Below, in pieces: positions 10,194 through 23,998 of a DNA stretch of 64,000 bases. Made by a program: the position numbers and the translations under genes. The stretch comes from Arachis hypogaea. Lineage: Eukaryota > Streptophyta > Magnoliopsida > Fabales > Fabaceae. The stretch covers positions 5,332,001 through 5,396,000 of the forward strand of contig NC_092040.1 in assembly GCF_003086295.3 (NCBI RefSeq). Reading direction: 5' to 3'. The number at the start of each line of letters is the position of its first letter. The first letter of the stretch is position 1. Below the pieces are notes generated by a model. It had not been told where the DNA came from, did not search any database, and saw only the letters and a list, made by a program, of their open reading frames with translations.

Positions 10194-13100
10194 TATATTA
10201 AGTTGATGACTAACCTCTCAATTTATTAGTCTCATATCAAACCTAACCGTAATATGTCCCAGAATTTATGAGTTACGTTTTATAAATAGTTGCTAGGAAC
10301 TAATTTTTTTACCTAATATTAATATTAATTAGTCAATAAAAAATAGATAATAAATTGAAAAGTTTAAATAATTATTTTAGGAACAAAAAAATATCCCACC
10401 ACGTTCTTCTATCTTACTATCTATTATGGAAAGTTACTCTACTTTTTTTTCCATGTACTTAAGATCGGGCGATTTCTAAGCACCTACACATCAGAAATTA
10501 TCACTAAAAACGTGTTTGAAAGGTTAGAAATTAGAATTTATTCAAGAGTTAAATTTATTTTTTTATTTTAAAATAATTAAAAATAAATAATTTGAATTCT
10601 TTAAAAAATTTTAATTTTAATTTTTCTTTCATTTATAAATCAAACTAAAAAAATCTGTTTTTTAAATTCACTCACACATTCTTTAAATTTAAATTATATT
10701 CTATTAATATATTATAGTCATTCTAAATTATAAAATTGAATTTCAAATAAAAATTAATTCTTTTTTTAAAAAAAATAGAATTCCTTCTTATATTAAATAA
10801 TTTCTAAACAAGCTCTTATATATTTATATTTTAATTAATTAAAAAGTAAGAAGGTCAAAAGTTTGGCATTAATTTTAATTCTCGAAAACAAAAATTAAAG
10901 GAGCGAATAAAGTTAGATAAGTTTAAAATTTTTTTATTTACGTATCTCTGAATCCGATAATCTAAAAACTAATAAGTTGGCCAATAGATTATAAATTACT
11001 ACATGTACATACATAAGGAGATTGAAACACCCACACTTATTTAAAGTAACAAGTAAATTAGTCATTTGAGATTCGACACATCAAAATTAATTTAAATAAG
11101 TTTAATTTAAAAAGGGACAATTATCTTTCTCCCCTCCTCTATCTCCAAACTTTACTCCATAATAAGGAACAAGCTAAGCTAAAATTGCGTGGGGGAGATA
11201 TATCTCGGTAAAATATAGTTACATAATATATATATAGCTTTGGAAATAGATTAAACTAAATTAAAGCAATACACATACATAGAAGGTTCCTTTAATTTAT
11301 TACATCACAGTCATTCCAATTCCTCCAAAGAATGCCAACCCATATATATTATGGCATGTCCATTTTCCAATTCATTTCATTATTGATTCCCAACCTTATT
11401 ATCAATCTTCACCTCACCTTATTACCTTACCTAGATATATATGATATATCTACATGGTCCCCATAATAAACCCATGGTCACGATACACAAACCTACTTTA
11501 AGAGAGAGTAGTGTGAACAAAAATCTATCTAACTATCTATCAATTTGAGGCTAATGAGGGGAGTCCATCGTTCTTTTGTTTCTAAGTGAGGACACATACA
11601 TGGCCATATAATTAAAAGCAAAAAATGGGTCATGGGTCATACCTCGTGCTCTTATCTCACTAGTTATAATAATGAAAACTAGTTTAACTTAGCCTTATAG
11701 CCTACCTCATTGCTTGCTTGCTACAATTCAATATTCACAACTTGGAGAGCTCTATTTTAAGAATGTTGTTATTCTTTATTTTTTCTCATATTGAACTATA
11801 TAAAAATTTAATTTTGATGCATTAATTTTATAAAACATTTTATACAGTCGTGCAATCACATCTGTTTTTTTAAATGACCATTCACACGGTAAATATAAAA
11901 GATAGTTATTTTTATTGATGTAGCATTACGCGTAATTAGATGCAATATAAAAATACTTTGTACTAACAATGCATGGAAATTAAATTTGTTGAAGGAATAA
12001 TATATCATTCCATTAAAAAAATTTTAGTATTCATTATTGTCAATATTTTTTAAAACATATATTAAATATATTTTAAAAGTATATAAATATTTGTCTATAA
12101 TTTCTTTCTATTGAACTTTACACTATAACTAACATAAAAAAATTGTATGTATGTGTAGCACTTGAATAATATTGAAAAGAGATAGAGAAGAAGACACCAA
12201 AAATTGGTTTAAAAAGTTAAAATGGTAGGGTTTGTATGGTAGTCGTTGTTGGCAATATATAGTAGGAGTCGCTTTCTCTTGTACGTACGTATTGGCTCCT
12301 GAATTAATATTCTTTGTTTCTTAATTACATGTGACATAATTTGTTTGTTCACCAAGAAACATTGAAAAGTTGAGAGATGATAACAAAAGAAATTTAAGAT
12401 GATGGCCAATTCTATATACATGCCTTATATATGCTCGATCATGTCAAACAAATTAAAAGCTTTCATGGGCCTCTCAATTCTAATTTCAATCTCATCATGG
12501 ACGGAGGACGGTGAATATATATTAAATCAAAGTTGAATAACGCCGACAATAATTATATTAACGAAACCCATCACCATATAGGTCTATTTAGTGCAACTTG
12601 ACTAATTAAATTTATATTAATTATTTGAGACTAGCAATGTTGGACTACTACCCACCCAATAAAGCGTTAACAACTGTACGTCGTTAATTTTATATGTAAG
12701 ATTATTACTTGAGGAGGATTATTCTGTTTATATATAATAACATGATTATTTCATATTTTGATTACTTTTATGTATCAGATAAATTATGAAAGAGCTTGCC
12801 GTGTAGCTTACTACCTAGTTTTCATTTTATTTTATTACTTTAGTTCGTATCTTTATCACACTATACTTTGATTTGTTTGTCAGTATTTGGAAATCATCAT
12901 CAATTCCCACACACTTCACGTTGTTTTTGTTATTGTAATAGTAATTAATATATGTTACTCCCTCAAACGGTTTGAACTACTGCCAAATACATGCATTATA
13001 TTCCTGACCTTAGTTTATTTGGTTTCTTAACTAGGCATGCATAGTTATTAGACCCCAGAAATTGAACTTGCTGATATACAAATTGAAAGTACTCAAACGT

Positions 13101-13676
13101 GTTAATGTTTCAAGTGGGAAGAGCGTATAAAATTTGTTCCACATCAAAAAAAAGTAAGGAAGAGTAAAGAATTTATAAGATGAGAGACCCGTTAATTTAC
13201 TATAAATTAACCATTCTAATTTCTACCAACCTAAATTGATTTTCTATGTTTGTGATAAAAAAGAGATCAGAGTTGTTTGAAATGGTGGTGGATGGTAGGG
13301 GGAAAAGTGGGAAGTGTGATATATGAAATAGAAATGTCGTATTATAGGCAGGTTGATGCATGAAAATAAATAATTAAAGGGACCACACTGCGCTGCAAGG
13401 GAAGCATGGTGGTTCTTGTGACTGCCATTATCATCATATTCATGCAGCTCCTCCTGGCCCTGCCTCACCCCTCATAAATAATCGCCAACCTTCCCAATTC
13501 ACAACAATCCCATTAATAATTCCATACCTATACGTATTCTATTCCATCTTCCAAATTCTCTCAATTAATACACTTGCAAACTATTCTTCTTATTGTTCTA
13601 ATAACCATACATGCTAGCTAGGTAGATTAGGTAGATAAATCTCTCGCCTATTATAATTAACTAGTGCATGGTTATT
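10194..13676. other. AT-rich intergenic
   Basis: No convincing coding region. Contains MITE A copy 3 (11803-11990). Bases 13430-13640 are less AT-rich, with a TATA-like 'cataaataa' near 13472 followed by a CT-rich stretch resembling a plant 5' leader; no ORF follows, so this could be the start of a non-coding transcript or a dead promoter. Confidence 0.5.
11803..11990. repeat. MITE A copy 3
   Basis: Starts aaaatttaattttgatgcat and ends atgcatggaaattaaatt; middle block atgtagcattacgcgtaatt matches copies 2 and 4 in inverted order. Confidence 0.6.
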
Positions 13677-13983
13677 AACAAAAGGGTCAAATGTATTTTA
13701 TCTTTAAAATTTATTAAAAAATTTTAAAGTATCCATAAATTTTATTTTATTTTAATTTTGTCCATAATTTTTTTTCTGTATCAAATATATTCTAACAACT
13801 ACTAATTCACTAATAATACATGATAATTATTTCTAGTTTGATTACATTAAAGATTATTCTTGTAAAATTATTATTAAATTAATCCTATTTTTTTTAAATT
13901 AGTCTGTCAAAAATATATTTATGCAATAATTTTAAAATTTTTAGGACAAAATTAAAACAAACAATATACTTTATCCTATACAA
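13677..13983. repeat. MITE B copy 1
   Basis: About 300 bp. Left end aaatgtattttatctttaaa and right end 'aatatactttatcc' are approximate inverses. Shares the internal text taaattttattttattttaa and a TGATAATTAT-like centre with the copy at 14898. Confidence 0.6.
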
Positions 13984-14897
13984 AACTATATCTACTAATA
14001 CTCATAGATTTAATTTGCCGTGCAGGGCTGCAATTATAATTAATTAATAATTGTTTAACTATGTTTACTAATTAATTAGTATACAATATGCCGACCCTAC
14101 TGCTGGAGGGACCTGCTAGACAAAAGCAAATTTCGTGATGCCATTCTTCGAATCACTCTTCTCTTTCACATTTTTTTTTCTCTCTTTTGGTTTTGGTGGC
14201 TTCTCTCTTTCTTTGTCACCATTCTCCCAATTAAAGATAGTAGCAGCTGGTAGAAGTTCTTGATTTTTAGGTAACTTCACCGAATACCGGCTTCATTTTT
14301 TTTTCCCTGTTTTTTTCGCTTGTTAAACTTTAAATAATATTACCATATTCAAGTTAAATTATGTTATATATATAGACATAAAAAGTTAGCAGCTACCCGT
14401 ACGTGAACTTATTGAAATAAGGATCGACTATATATTTATATTTATAATTAATATAATTTATATTTGTAATCAAATTTTATAAATGATATAATTAATTATA
14501 TTTATATTTACAATTAAAATATAAATAAACATATAAAAATATAGTGATAATTAATTTTTGGTGCTTATAAAATTTTAGTTATACACTTAATTATACCGCC
14601 ACAAAAACATTTTAGTTATTTGACTGTAAAAAATTTAATTATTTTATTGAAAATATATAAAATTATCTGATTAAATATACATAAATATGAGCTTTCTTAT
14701 TATATTTTACTATATAATTAATCAAAACTTATATTATATATATTAATTTTAGTATGTATATATTTTGGTGATTATAGTGATTATAATATTTTAAAAAGTG
14801 TTAATTGTTAAAATTATTAAAGTAACGTTTTTTTATTATTTGGCAATGTTTTTTAAAAAACTTTTACTAAAAAAATATTACTAAAATATATAAAAAA
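13984..14897. other. AT-rich spacer with a leader-like block
   Basis: Bases 14140-14290 are CT-rich and end 'tttttaggtaacttc', which looks like a leader followed by a splice donor. I see no ORF to attach to it. The rest is AT-rich and featureless. Confidence 0.4.
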
Positions 14898-15274
14898 ATA
14901 GGATAAAATATATTTTTTGTCCTTGAAATTTGGTAAAAATTCTAAAAATATCTCTAAATTTTATTTTATTTTAATTTTGTCTCAAAAGTTTTTGATTTGC
15001 ATCAAATATATCATCGACAGCTAAATTTTCAAAAAATTAATACCAATCTAACAAAATACATGAAAATTATGTTTGATTTTCTTGTATTGAGGGTTGTTCT
15101 TATGAAATTATTGTTAAATTGATCTCAAATTTTATGAAAAATTAGCCATTATTAGAGATATATTTGATGCAATCAACAATTTTTAGGATAAAATTAAAAT
15201 TAAAATAAAAGTTAAAAATATTTTTAAAATTTTTATTAAATTTTAGAGACAAAAAAATATATTTTACCTTAAAA
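14898..15274. repeat. MITE B copy 2
   Basis: Begins ataggataaaatatattttt and ends aaaaatatattttacctt, inverted termini of ~18 bp continuing imperfectly for ~100 bp. Longer and better preserved than the copy at 13677. Confidence 0.65.
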
Positions 15275-16700
15275 AAGTGATGACTTTAGATTTAACAATA
15301 CTTGCATAAATACCATAATCACTATAATATTATAATAAGCATATAAACATACTCTCTATATATAGAGATAGATAGATAGATATCCGAGTAAACATAAATG
15401 ATGTTGATTTGGTTGATAGAGGATGATGTTTGAAAGCATATCGTAAACAGATTTGAAAAGGGAGCAGTATATTGGCAGGCTCCAAATCAATCTTTAATTT
15501 GATTAATGAATATGAAAAAAGAAGTAAACTAAAAATAACAAGCTAATTAAGCTAAGGTAGATGTAGTCAATTTTGTTGCAGCTATTTCCTTTATAGATAA
15601 CGAATGTCAGGTTTGAAAGTTTCTTGTGTTGCTGTTGTACATTGTGTGTGCGTTAGTTATTAATTAATTATATGGGGTTCAATTTTGCTCCGTTAGTTTT
15701 GGCTATTTGAAATCTTTTCCGATAAGCAAAAAGCTGTTACTATTAAGGAGAGAAATAATGGACATATATGGCTGTATATATTCGCGTAATCCAATTAGAT
15801 CGGAGATATTTTGGTATGCTTTGTTCATCGCTAAGGTTAATAGTTAAGATAATTGACACACAGCTGTTAGGTTTGAACATTCTCAAACCTAATAAAGAAT
15901 TCAACGTAGCGTTACCACCATTATTGACACTGGTTTTAAGGTTCAAGGATCGTAATATAATTAACAACCTAAATATTATAATATCAATCTATAATAAAAA
16001 CGCGGATAATAAGCTACCAATCTTTGTCAAGTTTTTTAGTGATATGAATTTTAATTTCAAAGTGAACGTAATTATTATACACAAATTGAATTTGTGTTTT
16101 GGTTGGATAGATTCAATTAACGAATTCCTCCTTTTCTTAAAACAAGCCTAATAATAATATGAGTTGTTTTTTCAATGAATAATGTTTGATAAAACGTTTT
16201 ATCAACATTTTTTTGTCATGCAAACATCATTGGATTAAGACGGCATGAAACTTCAATTTGATTTATATAAAAGTAAGGCAACCAGCAGAGGCATGTATAT
16301 ATGTCAAAGGGAAAAGCATAATTTGTATTCACATTTTCTGTTAATGAAAATTATAAGCGTACGTGTATATATATAAGGTTGGAGTTTTTAAATAAAATAA
16401 ATTAATTGACGTAATTTATATGGAAGGAGTTGGCATTAATAGGAAAGGAAAAAATAACTACACATAAAAATAATTGCATCTGAGTTTGTATCAAAGTTGA
16501 ATTGTTTTGAGGTGTAGTATAGAAAAGGGTGGCGCGGGTGGCATGGCATGGATCCATTGAGGCAATTATTTAATAATTAAGAGTGAAGGGAAGGAAAAAG
16601 GCTAATTAAGGTGGGTGTGGTAGGGGCAAATTGGGAAGAAAAAGATAATGTGCCTTAGCTTGAGCTGCCTACTGCGTCGCCTCTCATGTACGTTACGTTG
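15275..16700. other. Intergenic, upstream of the RING gene
   Basis: A 127-codon open frame at 15768-16151 (+) has no recognisable domain, AT-driven composition and a good antisense frame, so I do not call it a gene. A (gata)n tract sits at 15366-15382. The last ~300 bases are the likely promoter region of the downstream RING gene. Confidence 0.5.
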
Positions 16701-16709
16701 CTAAATAAG
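16701..16709 (+). promoter_or_regulatory. Possible TATA element of the RING gene
   Basis: ctaaataag lies ~45 bases before the start codon and is followed by a CT-rich leader (cactccctttcttcattttc), an ordinary plant core promoter arrangement. Weak because such motifs are frequent in AT-rich DNA. Confidence 0.4.
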
Positions 16710-16752
16710 AGACTCACTCCCTTTCTTCATTTTCATTTTCATTTTGTGATAG

Positions 16753-17743
16753 ATGGCTGTTCAAGCTCAATACCCATCCAATCTTCTCCTTCTCAACACC
16801 AACAACAGTAATAATAACGATGACTATTCTTCTGCCTTACAACCACCTCATCAACTCTCCCGTAAGAGACCAAGACAACCAACCCCAATTCCAATTCCAA
16901 TTCCAAATAATCTCATGAATCAATTCAATCCTCCTCCTCCTCCTCCGCAACAACAACAGCATCAAAATCAAAATGTAGTCTCCACTGGCCTACGCTTATC
17001 CTTCTCTTCTCAACAAAGACTACAATGGCAGCAGACTTCTTCTCTATTATCGCAACAATTAGCAGACCAAATCAAACAACAGAGACACGAAATTGATCAA
17101 TTCCTACAAGCACAGGTACCTATCATATTCCTATCTAGCTATCACTTTTTTCCAATTTCAATCTCTTCTTTCGTTTCGTCTTATTAAAGTTGAACATCTT
17201 CTATAGGGAGAGCAATTGCGCCGTTCATTGGCGGATAAGAGACACAACCATTTCCGCGCACTCATAACCGCCGCCGAGGACACATTAGCGCGACGCTTGA
17301 GGGATAAAGAAACAGAGGTTCAAAAAGCCACGCGCCGCAACGCTGAGTTAGAGGCACGCGCCGCGCATCTTACAGCCGAGGCTCAGCTTTGGCAGGCCAA
17401 GGCAAAAGCGCAGGAAGCCACCGCCGCTTCCTTGCAGGCGCAGCTCCACCACGCCATCATGAATGCCGCCTACGGAGGCGGAGCCGGTCCTGCAGGTACG
17501 GCGGATGACGCCGCCGCGGGGGTAATGTCGTGCGCGGAGGACGCCGAGTCGGCCTACGTTGACCCGGAGCGAGTGGCGGCGGCGGCAGGTCCAAGGTGCC
17601 GCGGGTGCGAGAGGCGCGTAGCGACGGTGGTGATGCTGCCGTGTCGACACCTTTGCGTTTGCGGCGAATGCGAGATGCATTTCCGTGCTTGCCCCGTTTG
17701 CCTCACCGTTAAAAATTCAACCGTTGAGGTTTTTCTTTCTTAA
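16753..17743 (+). CDS. BOI/BRG-type RING-HC E3 ubiquitin ligase
   Basis: Two exons, 16753-17115 and 17207-17743, joined in phase (GTACCT donor, CTATAG acceptor), giving 299 residues. The N-terminal ~95 residues are low-complexity (Asn, Pro and Gln runs, a PIPIPIP stretch, a basic SRKRPRQ). A helical segment follows (QQLADQIKQQRHEIDQFLQA), then the conserved WRD-type coiled coil in exon 2 (residues ~122-205; LEARAAHLTAEAQLWQAKAK). A C3HC4 RING occupies residues 252-286: CRGC, CRHLCVC, CEMHFRACPVC, all eight zinc ligands present. This is the architecture of Arabidopsis BOI and BRG1-3, E3 ligases that restrain cell death and pathogen susceptibility and act with DELLA proteins. Exon 2 is much more GC-rich than its surroundings. 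The frame is intact, and this is the only host gene in the window I consider functional. Which paralogue it is cannot be told here. Confidence 0.93.
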
Positions 17744-18998
17744 TCCCAATTTCATAGGGTTTCGTTCGTTGAACAAAAAAAATAGTAAAAAGAAAAAATT
17801 TAATTTAATTTTTTGTACATGACGGTCTTCTGTGACTCGAGATAGTTTTTTTTTTTTTCAAATTTTAAAATTATAATATAATATTACTCTTCCCGTGTAG
17901 AATTACCTTGTTACCTCTGGTAATTGTAAATGGCCAAATGGCTATAGTGGCATTTTTCTTTTTTCTTTTTTAAATTTTCTTAAATTTCATTAAATTGATA
18001 TTGGGTATATACTTGATTTGGGGTAATCTTGGTGCATAATGTTGAGAAGCTTCTCGTTAATGTGGAGCATCCATATCCATATAGATGCTTTGATGGGGTG
18101 CGGCATTAAGTTATGCTTAATTTCTAGGCATTATTTATTGTATTTCTGCATACTTTGTTTACAACTGTCAAAAGAAAATACTAGTTTTATTTTAATACGT
18201 GATTCTTTGAAATTATACATAAATATCACATTCAGATTCCACTCCAAGCACCATGGTTGATGCTACTAGCCAATTTGTTTATTTGTTTCTTTTTTGGTGG
18301 GAACGAATTGATTTTGGAGCACACTACTGTCCACATTCCAAGCAACCCACTATAGGGTGGGGAATAGTGATGTGCACATAGTTTCAAGGAAAGCATTAAT
18401 TTGTTAATTGTTATCAAGGCTATTTGGGTTTCCTTTCTTAGGGAAATTCTTCATACTTTGGGAACATTTAATATATGCTTTCGTAGCTTTTATTTTATAG
18501 TATTCGTAAAATATGTGAAAATTGAGAATGTTGATCATGCCAATACTTTTTTCTTTTCCACCTTAGATTCCATGCGAAATTTGATAGGTGGGTAATCTTT
18601 ACACCTCTTTTGAGGGGTCCTAATTGGTCAGAATGAAAGGAGGGTGGAAGTTTTATAGATGAGCTAATAAAAAGGGTGGAAAATAAGTGTGTTTCGAGTG
18701 CGTTTTCACTCTTTTTATTTTAGTATTCTTTATTTTTAGAATGTAATAAAAAATACAAAATAAAAGAAAATAGAAAATAAAATATAAACTAAACGTATCT
18801 AAATGTTTCAAAAAATTGATAGTGATTTTTCAAATCTGATTTTATTTGTACTACATTTTGAATAGAAATCTACAAACCAGATATTCTAAAGTAAAACCTT
18901 ATTTACCTTGATATTTGTTCGTTCTTCTAGTTCATTAGTAAACACTAAATGGTAAATATATATAAAACATTATTTATCAAGTTAATCCCTATACATTT

Positions 18999-19001
<3 letters not shown>
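17744..19001. other. 3' flank of RING gene and intergenic
   Basis: The first ~200 bases are the probable 3' UTR (A- and T-rich tracts). No further gene seen; open frames at 18039 and 18401 lack domain or composition support. Confidence 0.5.

Positions 19002-19066
<65 letters not shown>
19002..19066. repeat. (TA)n microsatellite
   Basis: About 32 uninterrupted TA dinucleotides. Long perfect tracts of this kind are usually highly polymorphic. Confidence 0.95.
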
Positions 19067-19072
<6 letters not shown>

Positions 19073-19612
19073 ATTCTAATGTATATTTTATATAAATTTA
19101 AATAATTAATTTAATGATTATTTTGTATATATAATATAATTAAATAATAAATCAGTAATATTCATTGGCTATAGACTAATGAGGCTTACATGCATTTATA
19201 TATTACACGTCACTTTATTTTTTTTATTTTTAAATAGATTAGTAAGTGAACTATTTAACTATAAATTAAAGTCATCAATTTGAATTTCACCTAATTTACT
19301 CGGAAATTGTTAGCCCATATACTTGTCAAAGTTTGCAACATAAAATGTTGCTAGTAATTCTGGCTCAAAATATAAAATCACATATTATATGTATGATTTA
19401 ATTTTGATAGGTTGATAATGTAATTTTTTTTTAATATTGTCGTTCGAATAATTTTTTGGGGGAACAACACTATTAATACCGTGATCTAATTCAACACTAT
19501 AAATATTTTCTTGTCTTTCAACTTTATTTTTTGTCAATCTTGTCATTAATGACGAACACTATGATAAAAGGCCCTTTAGGTTAAGTGAGGTGAAATAATG
19601 TTTAATTATACA

Positions 19613-19782
19613 GGATTTGGATCATCTAAAATTTGAATTTTATTTTAAAGAGTAAAGTGTAATTTTTTATTTTTAAATAGTTTTTTTTATATTTATTCTT
19701 AATCTCACCTATAAAATAAATTGTGAGAGATCACATTTTACTCTTTAAAGTAAAATTCAAAAACTTTAGAAAATTCAAATTC
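19613..19782. mobile_element. 170-bp MITE with perfect 9-bp TSD
   Basis: Inverted termini of ~55 bp (left ggatttggatcatctaaaat, right its imperfect inverse ending aaattcaaattc; shared core tttaaagagtaaa). Flanked by aattataca at 19604-19612 and 19783-19791. The 9-bp duplication points to a Mutator-type MITE. Confidence 0.8.
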
Positions 19783-19952
19783 AATTATACATATATACTT
19801 TCTGAAGTCTGAATTATGAGGGAAAAAACATATATACTTAAAAGAGAAATGTTATTTATAGAATTAATAGTTAAATTAGTTCTTAAAAGATAGGTTATTT
19901 TTTAAATTTATTTTTAAAAAATTTATTAATTAAATTTATTTTTTAAAAATTA

Positions 19953-20889
19953 GAGATAAGTTTTGTTTTAATCCCTAATGTTAAGGATCAAAATTAAAAT
20001 CATCCTCAACGTAATTTTTTATTTATAATCATCCTTAATGTTTTTTCATATTAAAATCGTCATTTTTAATAAAATTTTTTATTTTATTACTAAAATACTT
20101 CTATTAATAAAAAATTATAAAATAAAAAAAAACAAAGAAAGAAAACACGCGAGGGGACAGCGGAGAAGGGAAAAGGGGAACGGCGTAGGAGAGTGGGAGA
20201 AGGAAAAGAGGAAAGGGAAAGGGGGAAGGAGAGGAGGGAACAGCGCCAGCAAAGCGGGAGCTTTCTGCTTCTGCTTGAACTTCAGTTTCTGCTTCTGTGA
20301 CTGTTGCGTCGCCGGGAAGAGGAGCCCGACGCGAGGAGGGCGGCACGCGAAGGAGAGAGAGAGATCTGAAGTTGAGCTGGGTTCCTACCACCGCCGATCT
20401 GTCCAACCGCTGTCGCTCCGTCACCCACGAGCTGCCGGTGGTTTTGCTCCGGGTTTTGCATATGCTTCTTCTTCTTACTTCGGCTTCTGCTCCTTACTTT
20501 GGGCTTTGCTTTCTGCTTCTGCCTGAGTTTTTGCTTCTGCTTCTAATTCTGATTTTGATTTGTTATTTTTTGATTTTATTGTTGTTGTGTGTTAATTTGG
20601 CTGTTGAATTTGTTAAATTTGTGTTGATTTGTTGATTTGTTGAATTTCTTATTCTTTGATTTGTTGAATTTGTGTTGATTTTATTGATGTTGTTATTCTT
20701 GGTGGTGGAGGTGCTAGTGCTGGTTGATGTTGTTATTCTTGGTGGTGGAGGGTATTTTTATCTAGAAAAAATTAAAAAAGATGATTTTAATACAAAAAAA
20801 ATATTAAGGATGGTTCTAAATAAAAAATTAAGTTGGAAACGGCTTCGATTCTGACCCTCAACATTAGGGATCAAAACAATACTTACCCC
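19953..20889. mobile_element. Non-autonomous MULE-type TIR element with GC-rich cargo
   Basis: 937 bp flanked by a perfect 9-bp duplication taaaaatta (19944-19952, 20890-20898). Inverted ends of ~60 bp begin gagataagttttgttttaat and match the reverse complement of the end (gggtaagtattgttttgatc). The centre (20140-20460) is GC-rich, with arginine-, glycine- and glutamate-rich frames on both strands, then repeated 'ttctgcttctg' and 'ttgttgaatttg' text. The open frames overlap in several frames and share no domain, so I do not call a gene. The centre may be captured host sequence (Pack-MULE style). Confidence 0.8.
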
Positions 20890-20898
20890 TAAAAATTA

Positions 20899-23800
20899 CA
20901 AACTAATTATTTTTAATATGAAAAAGTATAGATAGACAATGAGAATACTAAACAATGTGAACAATGAATATGTCGGATGTTCAATGCAATAGATATGCAG
21001 ATGATTATGTTCATTATTTTTAATTGGATGATTATTCTTTTTTATTCGGTTTACTCATGCATAGTTAATAATGGGCAGATGTTCAATTCATTAGGTGTGC
21101 ATATGATTACTCTAATGTTAGGGTTTAGAGGATAATTTAAGAGTGGAGTATTTTGTTTTATTTTATTGGGCCAATTTTAAAACTCATTGTTCACATAAGT
21201 CATTGTCTACCTAACAAAATCCTTTTAATATTCTATCTCTCTATTAACAGTTTTCGTTAACGACTAAAGATATAGAATGTTAACTCATAATATACACTAT
21301 ACCTGTTATGTCGAAATAAAGAAAAGACAAAATAATTAATTTATAATTTTTAAAAGACTAATTTAATTTATATAATCTTTTAGAAACACATTTAAATAAT
21401 GACTTATTTTTTTATGAGCGAATTTAACCATTAATCCTATTTTTATATTATGTAAACATTATTTTTCAAATTTAAATGTTATAATATGGTTTATTGTAAT
21501 GACTACATGCAATATGATGCCTAATGACCCGAGTGTTTCTCTATGTGTTGCTTATACCAAAGAGCAACCTTTCAATTAAAGCAAAATTCAAGTTGTGCAC
21601 ACAAAAACATAGGCATCATCGCAAGTGTATGTTGACCCTTCTTGGAAGTGAAGCAGCTGATGAATATAGTAAAAATAATAACAATAATAATAATAATCAA
21701 TAATTCTTGGTTCATGGAGAGAGTGGTAAGTAATAAGTAAGTAGGACACAACTAACAGGAGAAGCAGAAGTTGAAGTGATTTCCAAGAAAATGTCCTTCA
21801 TCTTTCAACATGATTAAAGTTTTCATTTTTCACTGCCATGCCCATCCGTATATTTATTAGGTGGATCCATTTCATATTCCATGTATATAATTCCAAGTTT
21901 CTTCACAAATAAAAACAAAAACGTTTCCCTTTATTTTAACTTCAATTATTAAAAAGAGGTTGAACTCAATTTGAATACAGAACTGTGACAGTGAGACAAA
22001 CGTTACAACTTAGGCAACACAAGAGAAAACCAATCTCAAAGGTCGCTATTATTATTGTTACAATATGTTTATTAGTCAAATAAAAAAGATTGGATCTTAA
22101 GCATGTAACTAATCTTTTGTTATTAATTAGTAGTACATGATAATATGATTCATAGCACTAATAATAATAATTGTGAGTGGTTGTGGCACTGACTCGTATA
22201 GATAGATATACACAAACGCTATTGCTATCAGATTGTCACATGTGACCACATTATATGATGCCACTGCCTCCCAATTTTTATTTCATTTCAATTTTCTATG
22301 TACTGTCTCTGACTTTTCAACTAGCCCAGAACATAGTAGATACAAACCAAACAAAATTATTTTGAAACAGGAAACCAAGTCATGCATCAAACATGGTAGA
22401 AAAAGAAAAAAAAAAAGAAAAAAGGTACCCTAGGCCTCTAAATATATATATTGCTGGCTTTGGGACGTGATATTATGGAAATGTTTGATATCTAAAAAAT
22501 TAAATAAATTTAGTTTTTTTTTTAGACAAAAATAAAATTAAATCATAGTACATCGATAAGATCCAAACTTTTAATGGCGATGAATATATAGATAGATATT
22601 CACATACATGGGTAACATTATTCTAGAAAGCCTCAATAATAGTTACAGCCTTTACCCTTACATGAGTTATTTGTTTAACACGAGACTAATTGCGATGTAC
22701 GACATATATGTTCTGTTCATGATGTGGACAAAACCAGTGTCGGTAAAACTAATAAGAGTGTGGATATAGTGCTCAATAAATTTGAAAATTTGAAACGCGA
22801 TCAATTAAAGTATTCAAACAACTTCTATCGATTTAATATGAAATTTAGAAAAATTGAGAAAACAGAACACTGAATCAGTACAGTACAGTATCAGGAATCA
22901 GTATTGAAGAGAGACTCAAGCAATTCATTTAAATGGAGGACACATTAACCTAAATAAATAAAGCTCTGTATACTATATATGTATAAGTATAATTATTAAT
23001 ATAATACTGAGTAAGTTTGAGCTCCCTTTGTACTCAGAATTAGAAACTGGTACATAATGAACTTAGTGCTTGATTCATGGCAATACTGAATGATGATAAT
23101 TATTCTGTTATGAAAAATGGTGCATGTCCAAGACTATGTATAAAACATGGCCTTTCTGAAATGCTCAATATAGCAATAGCAATATATCAATGTGAAGGTG
23201 AGAAATTGCATGCTTAAGTTTTGTAATTAGTAATAATTCATCATATATTCCGATTCTCTAAATGGAATTTACTTGTTAAACTTAGCATTACTTTTCCTTA
23301 TTTGTCTCAATAGAAAAATGAAAAGACTTGTGTGGCAAGCATTGATGAGGGAAATGGAAGTGAAAGTAATAAAGCAAGTCAAATAGGAGGGTGAGGAGCG
23401 TGGGTGCACCTTCATTTCAATAATGGAATGAGACTAGGCGTTAGAAACGAGCACAAATCTTGCACAGCAATAAGTTGACATTTATGCCAATTTTAGGTCT
23501 ATCTAACTGCAACAGATTCCTCTGCCTTCCATCGCGGGTCAACTACTCCTAATAATAGCTACTACGTACACCATGCAATATAATGTAACGTAAAACAAAT
23601 TAACAAAAGTGCCCATACACCATCATCTTTGTAACATGACATAATTATTCCTATAACTTCATGTTAGGTGGGGTACGTAATATTGGTTTGGTACCTTCTT
23701 TTATGAGGATTTGCCAACCCATTTTAACAACAAATTTCAAAATGTTGTACCTTACGTAGACATTTTAATTGGGTACAGCAATATGAACCTGTGACCTAAG

Positions 23801-23998
23801 ACCCATCCACAGTAGTATTACCTAAGAAAAAATAAAAAGGAGAAGAATAAGAAAGCTTAGCTTCATCCGTGGCACATACATGCATTCATGACAGGGATAA
23901 GTAAAGTAAAGAAGACACTTGGTTATGTTCTCATCAACTACCACCATCATCTCATTCTTTAGAACCAAAAATGATTTTCAACATTAACTTTAGAGAAA
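20899..23998. other. Intergenic, no gene seen
   Basis: AT-rich. Small open frames (for example 22233-22433) lack any recognisable feature. Region 21500-23900 is of moderate complexity and could be unique regulatory DNA. Confidence 0.5.

Noticed and set aside
13380..13640. Possible miRNA or tasiRNA precursor or leader
   Set aside because: No recognised mature miRNA text and no strong hairpin found by eye.
15743..16151. 127-codon frame (+) with a 74-codon antisense frame
   Set aside because: AT-driven residues (Asn, Ile, Leu, Lys), no motif, no splice or promoter context.
20038..20635. Three overlapping 110-160 codon frames
   Set aside because: Low-complexity cargo of a TIR element; several frames are open at once because of biased composition, with no domain.
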